Shown: positions 44,911 through 56,569 of the stretch, one piece after another | How the letters are laid out: each line of letters opens with the position of its first letter | Numbering within the stretch: position 1 is the first letter of the stretch | Assembly: GCA_017979445.1 (NCBI GenBank) | Contig: CM030706.1 | Coordinates: forward strand, 11,580,967 to 11,644,966 | DNA length: 64,000 bases | Source of the DNA: Akebia trifoliata | Taxonomy: Eukaryota > Streptophyta > Magnoliopsida > Ranunculales > Lardizabalaceae | Direction of reading: 5' to 3' | Position numbers and translations under genes: made by a program | Notes under the pieces: generated by a model | What the model was told of the DNA's origin: nothing | The model's database searches: none | Seen by the model: only the letters and a program-made list of their open reading frames with translations

Positions 44911-46281
44911 CGCAATCGTTGTGATGCCCAGACTAGGGTGCAACAAGTATTTTCGAGTGTTGAGTTCTTTGCTTCATAATCGATGAATTTTTTGCTGAGA
45001 TAGTAAATGACTTGCTCTTTTCGACCTGACTCGTCATGTTACCCCAGTACACAACCTATAGATGTTTCTTGTACTGAGATATATATCAGTAAGGGTCATC
45101 TTGGTGTACGAGGAACCAAGACCGATGGATTGAGTAGATATTTCTTTATCTTATCAAAGGTTTCGTGGCAATCATCGTTCCATGCCTTTGGTACATCTTT
45201 TCTGAGCAGTTTGAAGACTGGTTCGCAGATAGGTGTGAGTTGCGTGATGAATCTACTGATATATTGTATTATGCCTAGAAATATTCTGACGTCCCTTTCT
45301 GATACTGGTATTTTCATCTCTAGAATGTACTTGATCTTTGTTGGATATATCTCAATGCCTCTTCTACTGACAATGAAGTCTAACAATTTGCCTTACATTG
45401 CCCCGAAGACGCATTTTACCGGGTTGAGTCTCAGACCATACTTCCTTAGCCGATCGAATAACTTTCTCTAGTTTATCAGATGGTCTTCCTCTAAGCTAGA
45501 CTTATTAGCTCGAATGACATGACTTTGTAATAAAATGTGCCCTAGGGTGTGATAAATGCTGTCTTTTTCTGATCTTCTTCTGCCATTTTTATCTTATTGT
45601 AATCAGAAAAATCGTCCATGAATGAGAACATGCCATGTCCCGCTGTGCTATCGACTAGTGTGTCGATGTGAGGTAGTGAAAAATCATCCTTAGGACTGGC
45701 TTTGTTCAAATCCTGATAGTCAACACACATTCGTATTTTCCCATCCTTCTTTGGTACCGGAACTACATTGACTAGTCATTTGGGATACATGGAGACTGTG
45801 AGGAATCCTGCTTGGAACTGTTTCATCACTTCATTTTTGACTTTGAGTATCCATTCTAGCTTGAGTCTCCTCAATTTTTTCTTGATTGATTTACTTCCAG
45901 GAGCGATTGACAGCTTGTGAATAACGAAATCTGTGTCTAAGCCGGGCATATCTTTGTAGGACTAGGCGAAGATGTCTTGATAGTTACATAATAGTTGGAT
46001 CTTTCTTCTTTCTGCTAAGGTGTTAACAAGGCTTCGATTTTTACAACACGTGGGTCATCTTCAGTACTGAGATTAACCGAGTCTATATCCTCAATGTTTG
46101 GCTGAACACCTTTTTCATGTCGTTCTAGAAGGTCTTTGATTTCTTTAGAAGGGTATTCGACTTCGTCCTCTGACTCTTCTTCGATTCCCATGAAGTCGAA
46201 GTCGAGCTTGAGATTAAAGTCGTACTCATCATTTTCATATTCTGTAATGTCCAAAATTTCATTCAATTGAGACAAATTCAT
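44911..46281 (-). pseudogene. B pol: reverse transcriptase, YVDD segment deleted
   Basis: The N-terminal linker (46281-46015) is acidic and ends DDPRVVKIEALLT. RT landmarks follow with a few TGA/TAG stops: CNYQDIFA, YKDMPGLDTDFVIHKLSIAP, FQAGFLTVSMYPK, VNVVPVPKKDGKIRMCVDYQ, DLNKASPKDDFSLPHIDTLV and GTFYYKVMSFEL. The next recognisable piece is SSLEEDHLIN and RKLFDRLRKYGLRLNPVKC, so roughly 35 residues that normally contain the YVDD catalytic box are missing (junction near 45495-45510). The thumb/connection region continues with DFIVSRRGIEIYPTKIKYI and IFLGIIQYISRFI. RT copies the element RNA into DNA; this copy cannot. Confidence 0.87.
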
Positions 46282-47017
46282 TAAATTCTAAGAAAACTCT
46301 TTTTTGATTTTTGAAAAATATCTACTGTTTTGAGATTTTGAAGACTTTTTTATTTTTGAAGAATTTTTATTTTTTTTGGTTTTTGAGTACTATTTTCTGG
46401 ACATCTTAAATAAGAAGAACAATAATGCAAATTCATTAGTAAAGATAGGGAGCCTTCAAAACAATATTTACCTAAGGATGAAGGTTTTTTATGATCCTCA
46501 GGCAAATTGATTTTGCCTAACGACATTTTTTTTAGGCTTCAACAACTTCAAGAGTGATAGGGAATTCCTCCCAATTGTTCATAATCTCCCCTTCCTGGAT
46601 AGGGTAGATGAGGTAAGAAGGTGGTTGTTCGTACGGTCCTGAAAGGACCATCACTTCTGGTTGACTATTGTTAGGGTCAGGCTTAGGCCCTCCTAGGTTG
46701 GGTGGAATGACGACTGATGGCCAATCGATACTGATTGGAAATGGTGAATTATTATTTGTGGTAACTTCCACTTTTGCGGGCTCACTTGTTGTCTCTCATG
46801 AATCCTCAATAGAATCCCCATTGAATAAAATATCAACGCCGTCCACGAAGTAATATGGGGACTCAACAATCGAGTCTTTCTACACATAATTTTTTTTGAG
46901 ACTTACAGTTTTTGGCTTCCTTGTTGACTTTGATATGAGGAACCTTACCTGCGACCTCGGGAAGCTAATATTGATATGAGGAACCTTACCCAGATTCTAG
47001 ACATTTGGCTCTCGATT
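46282..47017 (-). pseudogene. B pol: linker between protease and RT
   Basis: Unrecognised linker with an open stretch at 46532-46771 that is rich in Pro, Asn and Glu. Low-complexity T/A DNA at 46300-46400 and several stops suggest decay. Position and codon bias of the minus strand fit Tat/Ogre polyproteins, where a poorly conserved spacer separates protease and RT. Confidence 0.5.
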
Positions 47018-47820
47018 CTATCTTCTTACTAATCGAAATTCCTTTTTCTTTTTGTTAATGTCGACAATGTCCTTTTTTGTAGGCTTGAAATCGAGACCAA
47101 AGTAAGGGGTATGCTTACTTGCAATGATTGGAGTGGTCTGCCTATTTCTCTTGGCTCCATACCTTACTTGGGTCGATAGCCAGCCTCTTTCATTATCCAC
47201 CTAATCATCAGGTTCACTTTCGACAATTCTATTTTCGTTCTTTCCTTTCTCTTTTCAACTTGATTGACAGTAGTAAGCTGGTACGAGTAGTACATTGCTT
47301 TTCCCTTTGTCATCTCCACGTCTATAAAAGGCACATCTAGAGTTTGGCCAGTTTGGATTAAGTTCTCTACTAGAACTAATATCATATTTTGCCCTATTAT
47401 GAATTTGACTCTCTGGTGTAGAGAAGACGGTACTACCCCTGCAATGTGAATCCATGGCCTCCCTAACAAAGATTGAACGTTGTTGGTATGCCCATGACTT
47501 CAAAGGTGACTTCGAAAGTACAAGGGCCCATAGTGACTAGCAAATCGATTTCTCTGAGGGAGTCTCTCCTTGAGCTGTTGAATCTTAAAACAACTTTATT
47601 GTTGGGTTTGACGTGAGACCAGTCTATATTCAATTTGCGAAAAGTCTCTCAAGGACAGACATTAAGAGCTAAGCCATTATCAATTAACATTTTAGCAACC
47701 ATCATGCCTTTACACATGACCATAATATTCAGTGGTTCAATATGTCTGCATCCCTCCTAAATGAGTTCGCTTTCCGTGAAGACAATTGGATTGGGAGCCA
47801 TAATTTGTCCCACTGTCTAC
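47018..47820 (-). pseudogene. B pol: aspartic protease region
   Basis: The minus strand reads VAKMLIDNGLALNVCP (about 47660-47710), where DNG takes the place of the usual DTG/DSG, a variant I recall as common in Tat/Ogre proteases. After frame breaks it continues LLGRPWIHIAGVVPSSLHQR, VKFIIGQNMI, and then a glycine-rich segment IMKEAGYRPK, with FGLDFKPTKKD near 47050-47100. The enzyme would cut the polyprotein. TAG and TAA stops at several points break it. Confidence 0.8.
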
Positions 47821-47825
47821 TCTAG

Positions 47826-49430
47826 CTATGTAGGTAAAGTAGTTGCCGGTACGTGTGACTCACTCAAGACTTTTAGAAGCGCCTGTTGATGGTCTTCTGA
47901 TTTTTTCAGGAGACCCAAAATGTTAATCTGTGCTGGAGTCATGTTTAATTGTTCTACTATATTAAATTCACTCTTGCGAATGAGTTTAATGAAATCCGTT
48001 GCTTCTTTGTCTGTCATTTTTTCTACTTTTCCCTGCCCTACCTTATCTTCTTCGACCATCTTGTTTTTTCCTTTTTCCTTCCTCTTTTTCTCATCTTTTC
48101 TTGCTACTTCTTCTTCATTCTTTTCTTGAACCCTTACTACATTTCCCAATGTCTTGTGGAATGCCCCAATCTTGGTTATGTGACCAATATCTGCTACTAT
48201 AGTTTTTTTCATTATTTCTACCCTTGTTGAGGTGATAATGCTCGTTTCATAGCTCTACGGGACTGCTGAATTGAAACTATATGGGAAGGGTTTGGGAGAG
48301 TATATGGTGATTGGGGGTGGTTCAGGTTTTAAATGGAAGATAAGGGGTGATGGTTTTGATGAAGGTATGGTAGTAGTTTGAGTGGGATTTGAAGGGGTAT
48401 AAAGGATGACTATTGGTGGTCTTGAGGATGAAGTATGTGGTATGTGAAGAGGTAGGTGAGATAATAAGTTTTGAGATTTGGGAGATGTATATGGAATAAT
48501 GAGTGGAGGTCGGATAGAGGAATTTGTGGATTGGTCATTGGAGTAGATAGTCATGTCGGATATCCAGAGTGGTAATGGGGTGGAGTCGCCAGTGTATCGG
48601 GGGAGAACGTTGACAGTTGGTATTGTTAGCTTCTTAGTTAGGTGGACTCGGACTTTTGACCATGTAGGAGCTATCAACACTGAAGGATTGAAGTCAAATT
48701 CTTTTCTTACAACCATGTTTATTGTGGGTCCGTTATCTCTTCCGTTATGGATAGGTAGAGGATTCTGATTGATGTTTTGTTGTGGAGCTTGGTTTATTGG
48801 ACTATCCAATATAATGAGCTTCATATCAATCAAATTCTGTACTTGGTGGTTGAGCTGCCAACATTGATCGGTAGAATACCCTAGTGCACCCATATGGAAC
48901 TCCCAAAAGAGGTTGGGATTGCACCCCAATCTTTTACCTACTTCTAGGTTCAATGGTCGCTTAATAAGGTACTCTTCCTTGAGTAATGTGGGATGTAGTT
49001 TTGACAACGTCATTGGTAGCTTGGTGAACACTCTATTGATCCTGTTAGGTCTTGCTTGTTAGTTATGCCCATACTGTGGTGCTGACTACGCTAGCATAGC
49101 TTGTGGAGGAACCATTCGAAAGGGATTTTATGGTGTTGAAGTCCAAGAACCTCGAGGTACTAGCATCCAAGGGACTTGCGGTACCTGTGACTTCTGAGCC
49201 GATGCTTGAATAAAGAGAGGTTGGCTAGGTTGTACATTATTGACTTGAGTTTTCTTTCTCTTTTTGACAAAAAACATTGATTTCTTCTGTATCGATGTTC
49301 CTGCTGCTACACTTAGGGCTGTGAAGTCAAATATTAAACCAGTTCGGATCTTATCCTCAACCCAGTTTGTTACTTGAACCAGATTGGAGAAAGTGCCTAT
49401 GGTATGCCCTACCAGATTGGTGTAGAATGA
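47826..49430 (-). pseudogene. B gag C-terminal part and gag-protease linker
   Basis: It starts (right end) with GTFSNLVQVTNWVEDKIRTG, the segment just after the gag core, then enters a frame of 258 codons (49031-48255) with FHMGALGYSTDQCWQLNHQV, a degenerate zinc-binding motif whose first Cys and second His are replaced. A Pro/Ser/Thr-rich linker follows. The next frame (48212-47826) is Lys/Glu-rich and ends EFNIVEQLNMTPAQINILGL and ALLKVLSESHVP, a conserved Tat/Ogre motif before the protease. The gag core domain is absent upstream of 49430, where tandem repeats begin, so gag is 5'-truncated. Confidence 0.82.
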
Positions 49431-49439
49431 AAATTTAGT

Positions 49440-50240
49440 TTAGTGAATTTAAAAAATGTGGTTTGTCAACACGGAGCTGGATCATTTTAGAAAGAAAAGA
49501 ATTACATTAGTATGAAGCTAGCATCAGAACGAAGCCCGCACCAACACAAAGTTGGAAGAACATTTTGAAAAAAATTTACATCAGCCAGATCTGGCATCGG
49601 CATGGAGTCGGTATAATTAAAAAGCGATTATATTAGCACTACTACTGGCATCAACACGGAGTTGGAAGAACATTTGACAAAAAATTACATCAACCGAAGT
49701 CGGTATAACATTTTGAAAAGGAAATTACATCAGCACGGAGCTGGCATCGACATAAAGTTGATAAAACACTTTGAAAAAAAAATTACATCAACATAGAGCT
49801 GGTATCGACACGGAGTCGGTAAGATATTTTGAAAAAGAAATTACATCAGCACGGAACTGGCATCGACACGGAGTCGATAAAACATTTTAAAAAATAAATT
49901 ACATTAGCACGCAACAGGTATTGACCTGGAGTTGGTAAGACATTTTGAAAAAGAAATTACATCAGCACAAAGCTGGCATCGACACAGAGTCGATAAAACA
50001 TTTTGAAAAAAAAATTACATCAGCACGGAGCTGTCATCAAGACGGAGTTGGTAAAACATTTTAAAAAAGAAATTATATCAGCATGGTACTAGCATCGACA
50101 CAAAGTCGATAAAGCATTTTGAAAAAGAAATTATATCAGCACGGTGCTGGCATCGACACAAAGTCGGTAAAGTTTGAAAAGGAATTACCTTAACATGAAG
50201 CTGGCATCGACACGGAGTCAGTAAAATATTTTAGAAAAGT
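49440..50240 (-). repeat. Tandem repeat, about 58-bp unit, about 13 copies
   Basis: On the plus strand each unit reads cattttgaaaaagaaattac, then atcagcacggagctggcatc and gacacggagtcggtaa. Starts at 49941, 49999 and 50057 give a 58-base period. Copies differ by substitutions and some lack part of the unit. The array lies between ORF1 and the truncated gag of B. Confidence 0.88.
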
Positions 50241-50324
50241 AGATCATCGAAACAAGTCAAAACATCTTCTTTGTCAGTCCCAATTCAATTCTATGAAATT
50301 AAGGTCGTCGAGTCAAATCTCTAG

Positions 50325-50460
50325 GGAAGAGGCAGCGCACAATGATACTCTTAAATCACCTCATTTCCTTGAACAGATGTAGTTTATCCCCCTCGTATCA
50401 ACAAGGCAAGATCATTCTTAGGCATCAACTTTGATCAAGAATTGTAATTGATGTTTTTAG
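50325..50460 (-). repeat. Shared leader module, copy 5 (second in B, partial)
   Basis: About 135 bases on the minus strand matching the core of the module (gcctaag...gatcttgcc, ggggataaactacatctgtt, gaggtgatttaagagt). The hairpin stem is partly lost (ATAAAC-TAC-ATCTGT). It sits between the two tandem-repeat blocks of B. Confidence 0.6.
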
Positions 50461-50544
50461 ATAGATATATATTTTAAATTTAAGTTGTTAAAAAAATTAA
50501 TGGATTCGTTTGAATTGATCGCCTAATTGTTGATCTTGATGGGT

Positions 50545-50875
50545 CGCATATGGATTATGGTTCGAAATGGACGCAGGTCGTGGGCATGGGTCATGAACCC
50601 ATTTGGAAGTGGATATGGATCGTGGACCCATTTTAAATGGATATGGGTCGTGAACCCATTTAGAAGTAAACATGGGTTGTGGCCTATTTTGAAATGAATA
50701 GGGGTCGTGGACCCATATTTGAAACGGATATGGGTCGTGGTCCATTTGGAAGTGGATATGGTTCGTGGAAAATTTGGAAGTAGGTATAGGTCGTGGCCCA
50801 TTTGGAAGTAGATATGGGTCGTGGACCCATTTTTTAAACGGATATGGGTTGTGGACCCATTTGAGGTGGATTATT
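50545..50875 (-). repeat. Tandem repeat, about 32-40-bp unit
   Basis: Plus-strand units contain gatatgggtcgtggacccat and ttggaagtg, repeated about nine times with length variation. The element tgggtcgtggaccca is itself a near-palindrome. It lies between the 58-bp array and ORF1 in B. Confidence 0.82.
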
Positions 50876-51070
50876 AATTTTAGTATTACCCCCTTGATAA
50901 CATTTTAATAAATCCTGAGATTTTATTGAATTTTGTATACTAACCTATTAAATAATTCATTTATGCAATGATTATTCACAAAGAAAATAAAGAAAAATAA
51001 TTTTACTGAACTATTGAAAATTATTAACAAATAAGACTTTCATTGAATAACAACTTTCAATAATTTTGAC

Positions 51071-52225
51071 TTAGACTATTTTTTTACATGTTCGCTTGGC
51101 TTTGTTTTGATCGTCTTTAGGATTGCTAGGGCAATTAGGCTTACTTCTCTTGATTTTAACGATTGGCTCTTTGAACTCTGTTGGTCCATCTGGATATCTT
51201 AAGGTGCGCTTGTTCCAAGTCTTCTCAATGAGATGCACTAATTTTTTATTTAATGGTTCGGGATGAGCGAAATCTTTGTGTTGAGGCAGCGAAAACTCTA
51301 TAGGCACTCTGTACTGTTTTTGGATTAAGTCAGGTTTGTAAAAATACGTCTCTTCCAGCCCGATCAAATGGACATAATAGAATCCTTTGGTATCTAGAAC
51401 AGGGTAGTCAGTCATCCACCAAAGGCATCTAAAACCAATATGATGGGTAAGGTAAGAATCTAATCATTTACTCTAAGCCTTGATTGAGTTGTGACGTACT
51501 AATAGGTTTCTTTTGGAAATGTGCTCTGGCCTATACTCGAGGGTTGAAGGAATGTCCATAATTTTAAGACGGTCGCAAAGCCACATATAAAGTAGGTGAG
51601 GGTTTCCTTTAAAATCTTTTCCCTCACCATTTTTTATGGCATCTAGACCTGAGAAGGTTTCAATTAGAATGAGAGGTACAGGGTTGGCTATTCTTGAAAG
51701 CTGGGAAGCTATGTCTATGAAGGACTCAAAGAAAGTTTGACCATCACTTTTGGAGATCAGTATGTATTAAGGTAAGATTTCTAAACACAACCGATAGTCT
51801 CTAGTGGCTCGCCAGGTTTCTAATTTTACATTGATGGGATTACTGCAGGAGCGGTATGGACTTAATAAAGGTGTTAAATCCAATCTCCCATTATGGACTA
51901 GGGCATTGGCTTCTTCTTTCGAAATGTTTAGGCTAGTGGCGAGGCCACTAGAATATCCTGTATTCACTGAAGGCCTGACTAGAGGACCTGAAGTAGATAT
52001 CCTTATGATGCTGCAATAATCTTCATGAGTAGGACACAAGTGCATATGCCCAATGTGGAAGATATAAAGATAAGGGTTCCAATGCTTAGCCATAGCGCGC
52101 AAAAGGTTCCAATTTACCTCAAACTCATGGAAGTATAGGGTACATCTCAACATGAATTTCCCAAAGTTGATTTTCTCTGCAGTGAGCATACCCGTGATGG
52201 TTGTTTTCACCAACTAGTCGTTTGG
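51071..52225 (-). pseudogene. B ORF1: plant mobile domain-like protein
   Basis: A single minus-strand frame of about 380 codons with three nonsense codons (near 51767, 51474 and 51465). Near its N-terminus it reads FEVNWNLLRAMAKHWNPYLY, then FHIGHMHLCPTHEDYCSIIR, the signature of the plant mobile (aminotransferase-like) domain: hW.P....F..G...L.PT.E(E/D)(F/Y). Further on come NPHLLYMWLCDRL and, in the C-terminal part, GFYYVHLIGLEETYFYKPDL. The C-terminus is basic. Ogre elements carry an ORF1 of unknown function upstream of gag, and PMD sequences are known to travel in gypsy elements. A stop just before residue 1 and the lack of an upstream frame place the start near 52225. Confidence 0.75.
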
Positions 52226-54830
52226 GTTGTTGCCTGCAATTAACATTTTGAGTTGACACAAAAGGGTATTTCAGTACATTTCCAAGGTCTATGCAAAACA
52301 TATATTTGTAAGTCATTTATTTACAACAATAAATCTTTTGTAAATCATTTTTCCTTTTCTTTTCCTTTGGAAAATATTTTTATTCTTTTAAAATGGGTTG
52401 GGACCTGAATTAGGGAAAAAAAACTTGAATGCCATTTCGACCTAAATGTTCTGGCCCATCGAGATTGTTAAATCGAGATGAACTAGGTCATTATGAATCA
52501 CTGACATATTTAAAATGGATTCTTTATTGGGTTGGTGCACCTATTGATATAATAGCTTTGAATCAGGTTAAACAAATAATTTGATTATCTTGAGGACAAA
52601 ACTATAACTTCCTAATTTGAACAATTGATAATGTCCATTTTCGAAAAGCAACACGGGAACACCCATAATAAGTTCGAGTCATGACCTATAGGGAGGCTCT
52701 TAGACTCTAGGTTTACTATGTGCAATGCAATTTATCTGGCCACCTACCCAAGTGCACCTATATATCTCTCGAGCGTATGCAATCAGACGGTATGTGGTGA
52801 CTTGGTTTAATATACCATATATGTGATAATCTAAGACTCCAACTCAAATCTTTGAAGTCAAAAGCAGCTAATTTAATCCCCAATTGAGAGGTGGCGCACG
52901 ATGCTGATCAATGACATTCTTAAGTCGCCTCTTATCTAGAATAGACGTTGTCTATCCTCCTAGTACCGTAGTACATTAGGGCAAGATCTCGCTTAGGCAT
53001 TGATTTTGACCAAGAAGTGCAATTGGTGAACTTAGATTACTTTGATATACCGTATAGGTACGAGTATAGGGTTGTAGCTTTTATAAATGATTTAGCATCT
53101 CGCGAGGGGACCGACTACGTACTAGTACTACGATGGCAATAGGGACATGTGACTATGCGGCTTACCACAGGACAAAGGCTAAGGTCGCTCCAGTATGGGT
53201 GCATCGATATACTTTTCAGAATCACCTGATCAAACGGTACTGATGCCCCAGTTTTATATACCCTAAGGTATGTGACTAGAGTTGTAGTTTTCATGAATGA
53301 CGTCGCGTCTCCAAGGAGACCGGGCCATGCACTAGTGCCACGTTGGCTATATGGGACATGCAAGCGTGTAATGCAATAAAGTAAACGTGTTAGTGGTGTG
53401 TGCGAATAGGATGGGATGTGCCCATAGCATTTTCTAGATGAATAGGTCTGTGGGCCAAATTAAACCATCAAACCATTAATATATGGATGCCACATAGATC
53501 AAAGATTACAAAATTTATCATATCAACATTAAGATCAAGTAAGCACATTGAAAATACATCTATAGAGACCACGGCATTTCAGATAATCAATCAACAAAGA
53601 TAGCGCAATCATAATTAAACATCGACCAATCACAAAAAAAAACTTTTTTAAATTTTTTTTTAAATTTTTAAAATTTTAAATTTCAAGAAAAAAATGAATG
53701 AACTAAAACAAAACGACTTTTTTTTATATTATTTATGGTCCAACCGAGGATCGCTTTAGGTAACCCAAACAAAATCAAGACTTTAATGAATATTGACTTG
53801 ATGATAGAATGATAATTGTTGAGATGAAGAGATATTTTTTTTTTTTTCAATTTTTGAATTTCCATTTTGATCAAATAAAAAGTGGCGAGCAGTACGTCCT
53901 AAGTTTAACGAAAAAGTGATCCATTTGATTATTTTTAAGTCTTAAAACTCAAAACAAAAATAAAGTCCAAGAGGAAAATTGTTAGGACTGATATATAGAA
54001 CAAAATGAAAAAAAATTATTTTTTTTTTTTTTTTGGGCACATTGCCTCTGGTTTTTGGCTTATTTTTTATTTTATTTTTATGAAGTAAAACATAAAGGAA
54101 TTTTTTATTTTTATTTTGCCACTGGTTTTTGACATGGGTCACAAATATATATATATATATATATATATTTATTTATGATGCAAAACATAAAGGAAAAACA
54201 ACTTCCCCCTTTACATAGGGGGACATACAACGAAACATAAAAGGAAAAGTCACCTAAAATCTATACAACTTGCCTTCGTGGGCTAAAAAAAATGAAAATT
54301 ACATTACATACGAGCATGGGATGGATACACATTTGATTTTAAAAATTGTGTCATAAATCTATTAATTACGTTTCGATGCATGCGGGTTTATAGGTAGTTT
54401 TTCGGATACCCATTCTTTAAACCTCGATGTACACCAAAGTGTCCACATCTTAGTTTGGTGAATGGGGTGGATGTTCTCCTTCCCGCTACCCAAAATAACG
54501 ATCTCGAGGGCTTGAGACTATTGGCCTCCGGGGCTAGAACTTTAACAAGGGAGGGGGTGGTTTGTGCATTGGGATATGAAACACACGTGCATGTGCATTT
54601 TTTTTTTTGAAAAATGTATCCATCCGTACATCATTTGTCCAACAAAAATAAAATAAAACTACAAAACATGAAATAAATATATATTACAAGCATTTTCCAA
54701 TGAAAAAAAATAAAAATAAAAGAGACATAGAAGATGTTAGAAGATAGATACAAATGTAAAAATGGAAATATTTTTCATTTTTTTGAAACAATGACCGAAT
54801 TGAAAAAGAGGATCGAACTTGCTAGTGTTC
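52226..54830 (-). other. B leader region
   Basis: Non-coding leader between the primer site and ORF1. It contains the shared module (52815-53055), the adjacent segment (53060-53400) that also occurs in A and C, AT-rich low-complexity DNA with an (AT)n run at 54147-54168, and the segment 54030-54520 matched inverted at 27992-28395. Confidence 0.6.
52815..53055 (-). repeat. Shared leader module, copy 4 (in B)
   Basis: On the minus strand: hairpin ATAGAC-AAC-GTCTAT, then aagaggcg and, about 35 bases later, cgccacctctc, so the second stem is kept in part. As in A and C the module is bracketed by tttgatatacc-type motifs (ggtatatcaaa on the sense strand). Confidence 0.75.
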
Positions 54831-54848
54831 TCCCCAGTGGAGTTGCCA
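54831..54848 (-). other. B primer-binding site
   Basis: Minus strand TGGCAACTCCACTGGGGA, one mismatch from TGGCGACTCCACTGGGGA (tRNA-Arg complement). It lies 3 bases inside the LTR end at 54852, so it fixes the orientation of B. Confidence 0.85.
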
Positions 54849-54851
54849 AGC

Positions 54852-55793
54852 TGTGGACACGTGATTTATTCATTTTTGAATATATTAATCACATTGGGGG
54901 ATTTTGGAGTCGCCACCATTCATATTGCAAAAAGGGTGTGAATGGTCACCCGTGATGTATTCTTTTGCAAAATGATTTGGTTTGGGTGTTTAGTGACTCT
55001 CGTATGAATACGGCTTATTTGATCCAACTTTTGATTCTAAGTAAGGGGGTCCATGCCAGGGAGTATGGAAGGTGTTAAGTACCCTACTCCATCCACCGTT
55101 TGTGGTAACCTCGGATTCGGTCATTTTTTTAAAATAAAAATAAAGTAAAAAAATAAAAAAAATTCAATGTGTGCCTTCAAATATGAGGGACTTTCGATGT
55201 TGGTTTAAACCATTGAGGGTACCCCTTATTGAAAAAGAGCCCCTTTGATGACTCAAGCCATGTTCAGTGTGTGCAAAGGTGTAGAGAAAGGGGATAAGTA
55301 GAAGAGGGAAATGGAGAGGAAAGAAGGGGGGTGTTCTTTTGTCCAAAACCTACCTTGAACTTGATCTTCTTTCACTTTTCTTGATAAGTCCTCTTTGACT
55401 TTCTTTGACTTGCTTGAGAGAGAGTTGAGAGTTGAGAAAAAGTTGAGAAATAAGTATGAGTATTTGAGATTAGAGGGTTGAGTAAGAGATAATGATTTTT
55501 TAGTCTTTTGGAGGTTTAGACAATTAGGTCAAAATTGAGTTGAGTATTGGGGGGGTTTTATAGAACTTTGGGGGTATTTTTAGGGGTAAAGTTGGGTGAA
55601 GTAATGAAAAAAGGATAGAATGGTTAGGTGTTTGAGAAAGAGGTAGGGGTAAATTGAAGGGGATTGAGGGGTACTTGTGTAAAAGGATTAAATGGATATT
55701 TTACAACCCAAATGGGGATCTTTCAACCCATTTGGGTTGAGTGTTAGGTGAAGTAGAATAAGCGGTGAGGATAGGGGTGAAAGAGAGTGATAG
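54852..55793 (-). repeat. B 5' LTR (interrupted by C)
   Basis: 942 bases of LTR, ending ...CACGTGTCCACA on the minus strand beside the primer site. It contains the R/U5-like motif ggtgttaagtaccctactcc (55072-55091). Element C enters at 55794, so the LTR start lies beyond the window. Confidence 0.8.
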
Positions 55794-56569
55794 TGTAGAC
55801 ACCCCATTTTTGTACTCGCTTGATTAATCCGCTCGTCAACCTGATCGCAACGATTCCCAATGATGGACGTTTATTCCAATACTTTATTTTGTTACGAGAT
55901 ATGTTTCAGAAATCCGGATGAGGTATCTCGAAATGACAGAACTATAGAAACCACGCTACGCTAGGAAAATATGACCCTAGAAACATAGAAATCATCATCT
56001 TGCAGACAAAAAGAAGTTTCACGATAAAAATCACTAAAAAATGACCAAATTACCAAAATACCCCTAATCTTAAAAAACTCCTAGAGCCCACATTACGCTT
56101 AGAAAAATCGTTTTAAATACATAAAATAACAAATCAAAATCAAATAAATCATTTCGCCAATTTTCACAAAATTTGATAAAATTACGAAAATGCCCCTCAT
56201 AAAGTTCACGACCATTTCACACAAAAATTTCATAAATGACACAAACCAATATTTCTATTGAATTCCTTACGAAAAATAGATTCTAAAACATCCTAGAACG
56301 TAAAAAATCGACTTAAAATGCGAAAAGTCCTCTCCGAGGGCAAAACGATAATTTTATAATTTTTATAATTAAAAATTTTGAAATTAATAAATAAAATATT
56401 AAATAATTAAAGTGAAACATTAATAAAATTAATTTAAAATTTTGAACAAAAAAAATGATCAATTAGGCTCTCAGGAAAAATTGTTGAGGGTTGCCAAGAT
56501 ATCTCTTCAAAGACCCCTCCATTTGGGGGTCCAAAGAATTAAAGATATAATAGAGGGGGGTTCTCCAAA

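Larger units (their letters stand above)
30138..55793 (-). mobile_element. B: Tat/Ogre-like Ty3/gypsy retrotransposon (outer element)
   Basis: It reads from right to left: 5' LTR (55793 to 54852, cut by element C), tRNA-Arg-type primer site (54848-54831), leader, extra ORF1 with a plant mobile domain (52225-51071), tandem repeats, gag C-terminal part (49430-47826), protease, RT, RNase H, integrase (to 43294, then 31741-31367 after element A), a 3' UTR and a 3' LTR remnant ending ...CGTGTCCACA at 30138. An extra ORF upstream of gag and this primer type are hallmarks of the Tat/Ogre lineage. It inserted in the FRS gene. Many stops, frame changes and deletions (gag core, YVDD of RT) make it inactive. 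The right target duplication lies outside the window; the left flank is aatac. Confidence 0.85.

Noticed and set aside
45007..45471. 154-codon plus-strand frame
   Set aside because: Antisense shadow of B's reverse transcriptase, which has clear motifs on the minus strand.
47920..48230. Three overlapping plus-strand frames rich in Leu/Phe/Ser
   Set aside because: They are the antisense of the Lys/Glu-rich gag-protease linker of B.
50497..50801. Overlapping minus-strand frames of 82 and 92 codons with repeated DPYPF/HDPYP
   Set aside because: Translation of a tandem repeat in two frames; no start context or protein family.
54147..54168. (AT)n run as a possible matrix-attachment or origin site
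   Set aside because: A plain dinucleotide microsatellite in retroelement leader DNA; nothing else supports a functional site.
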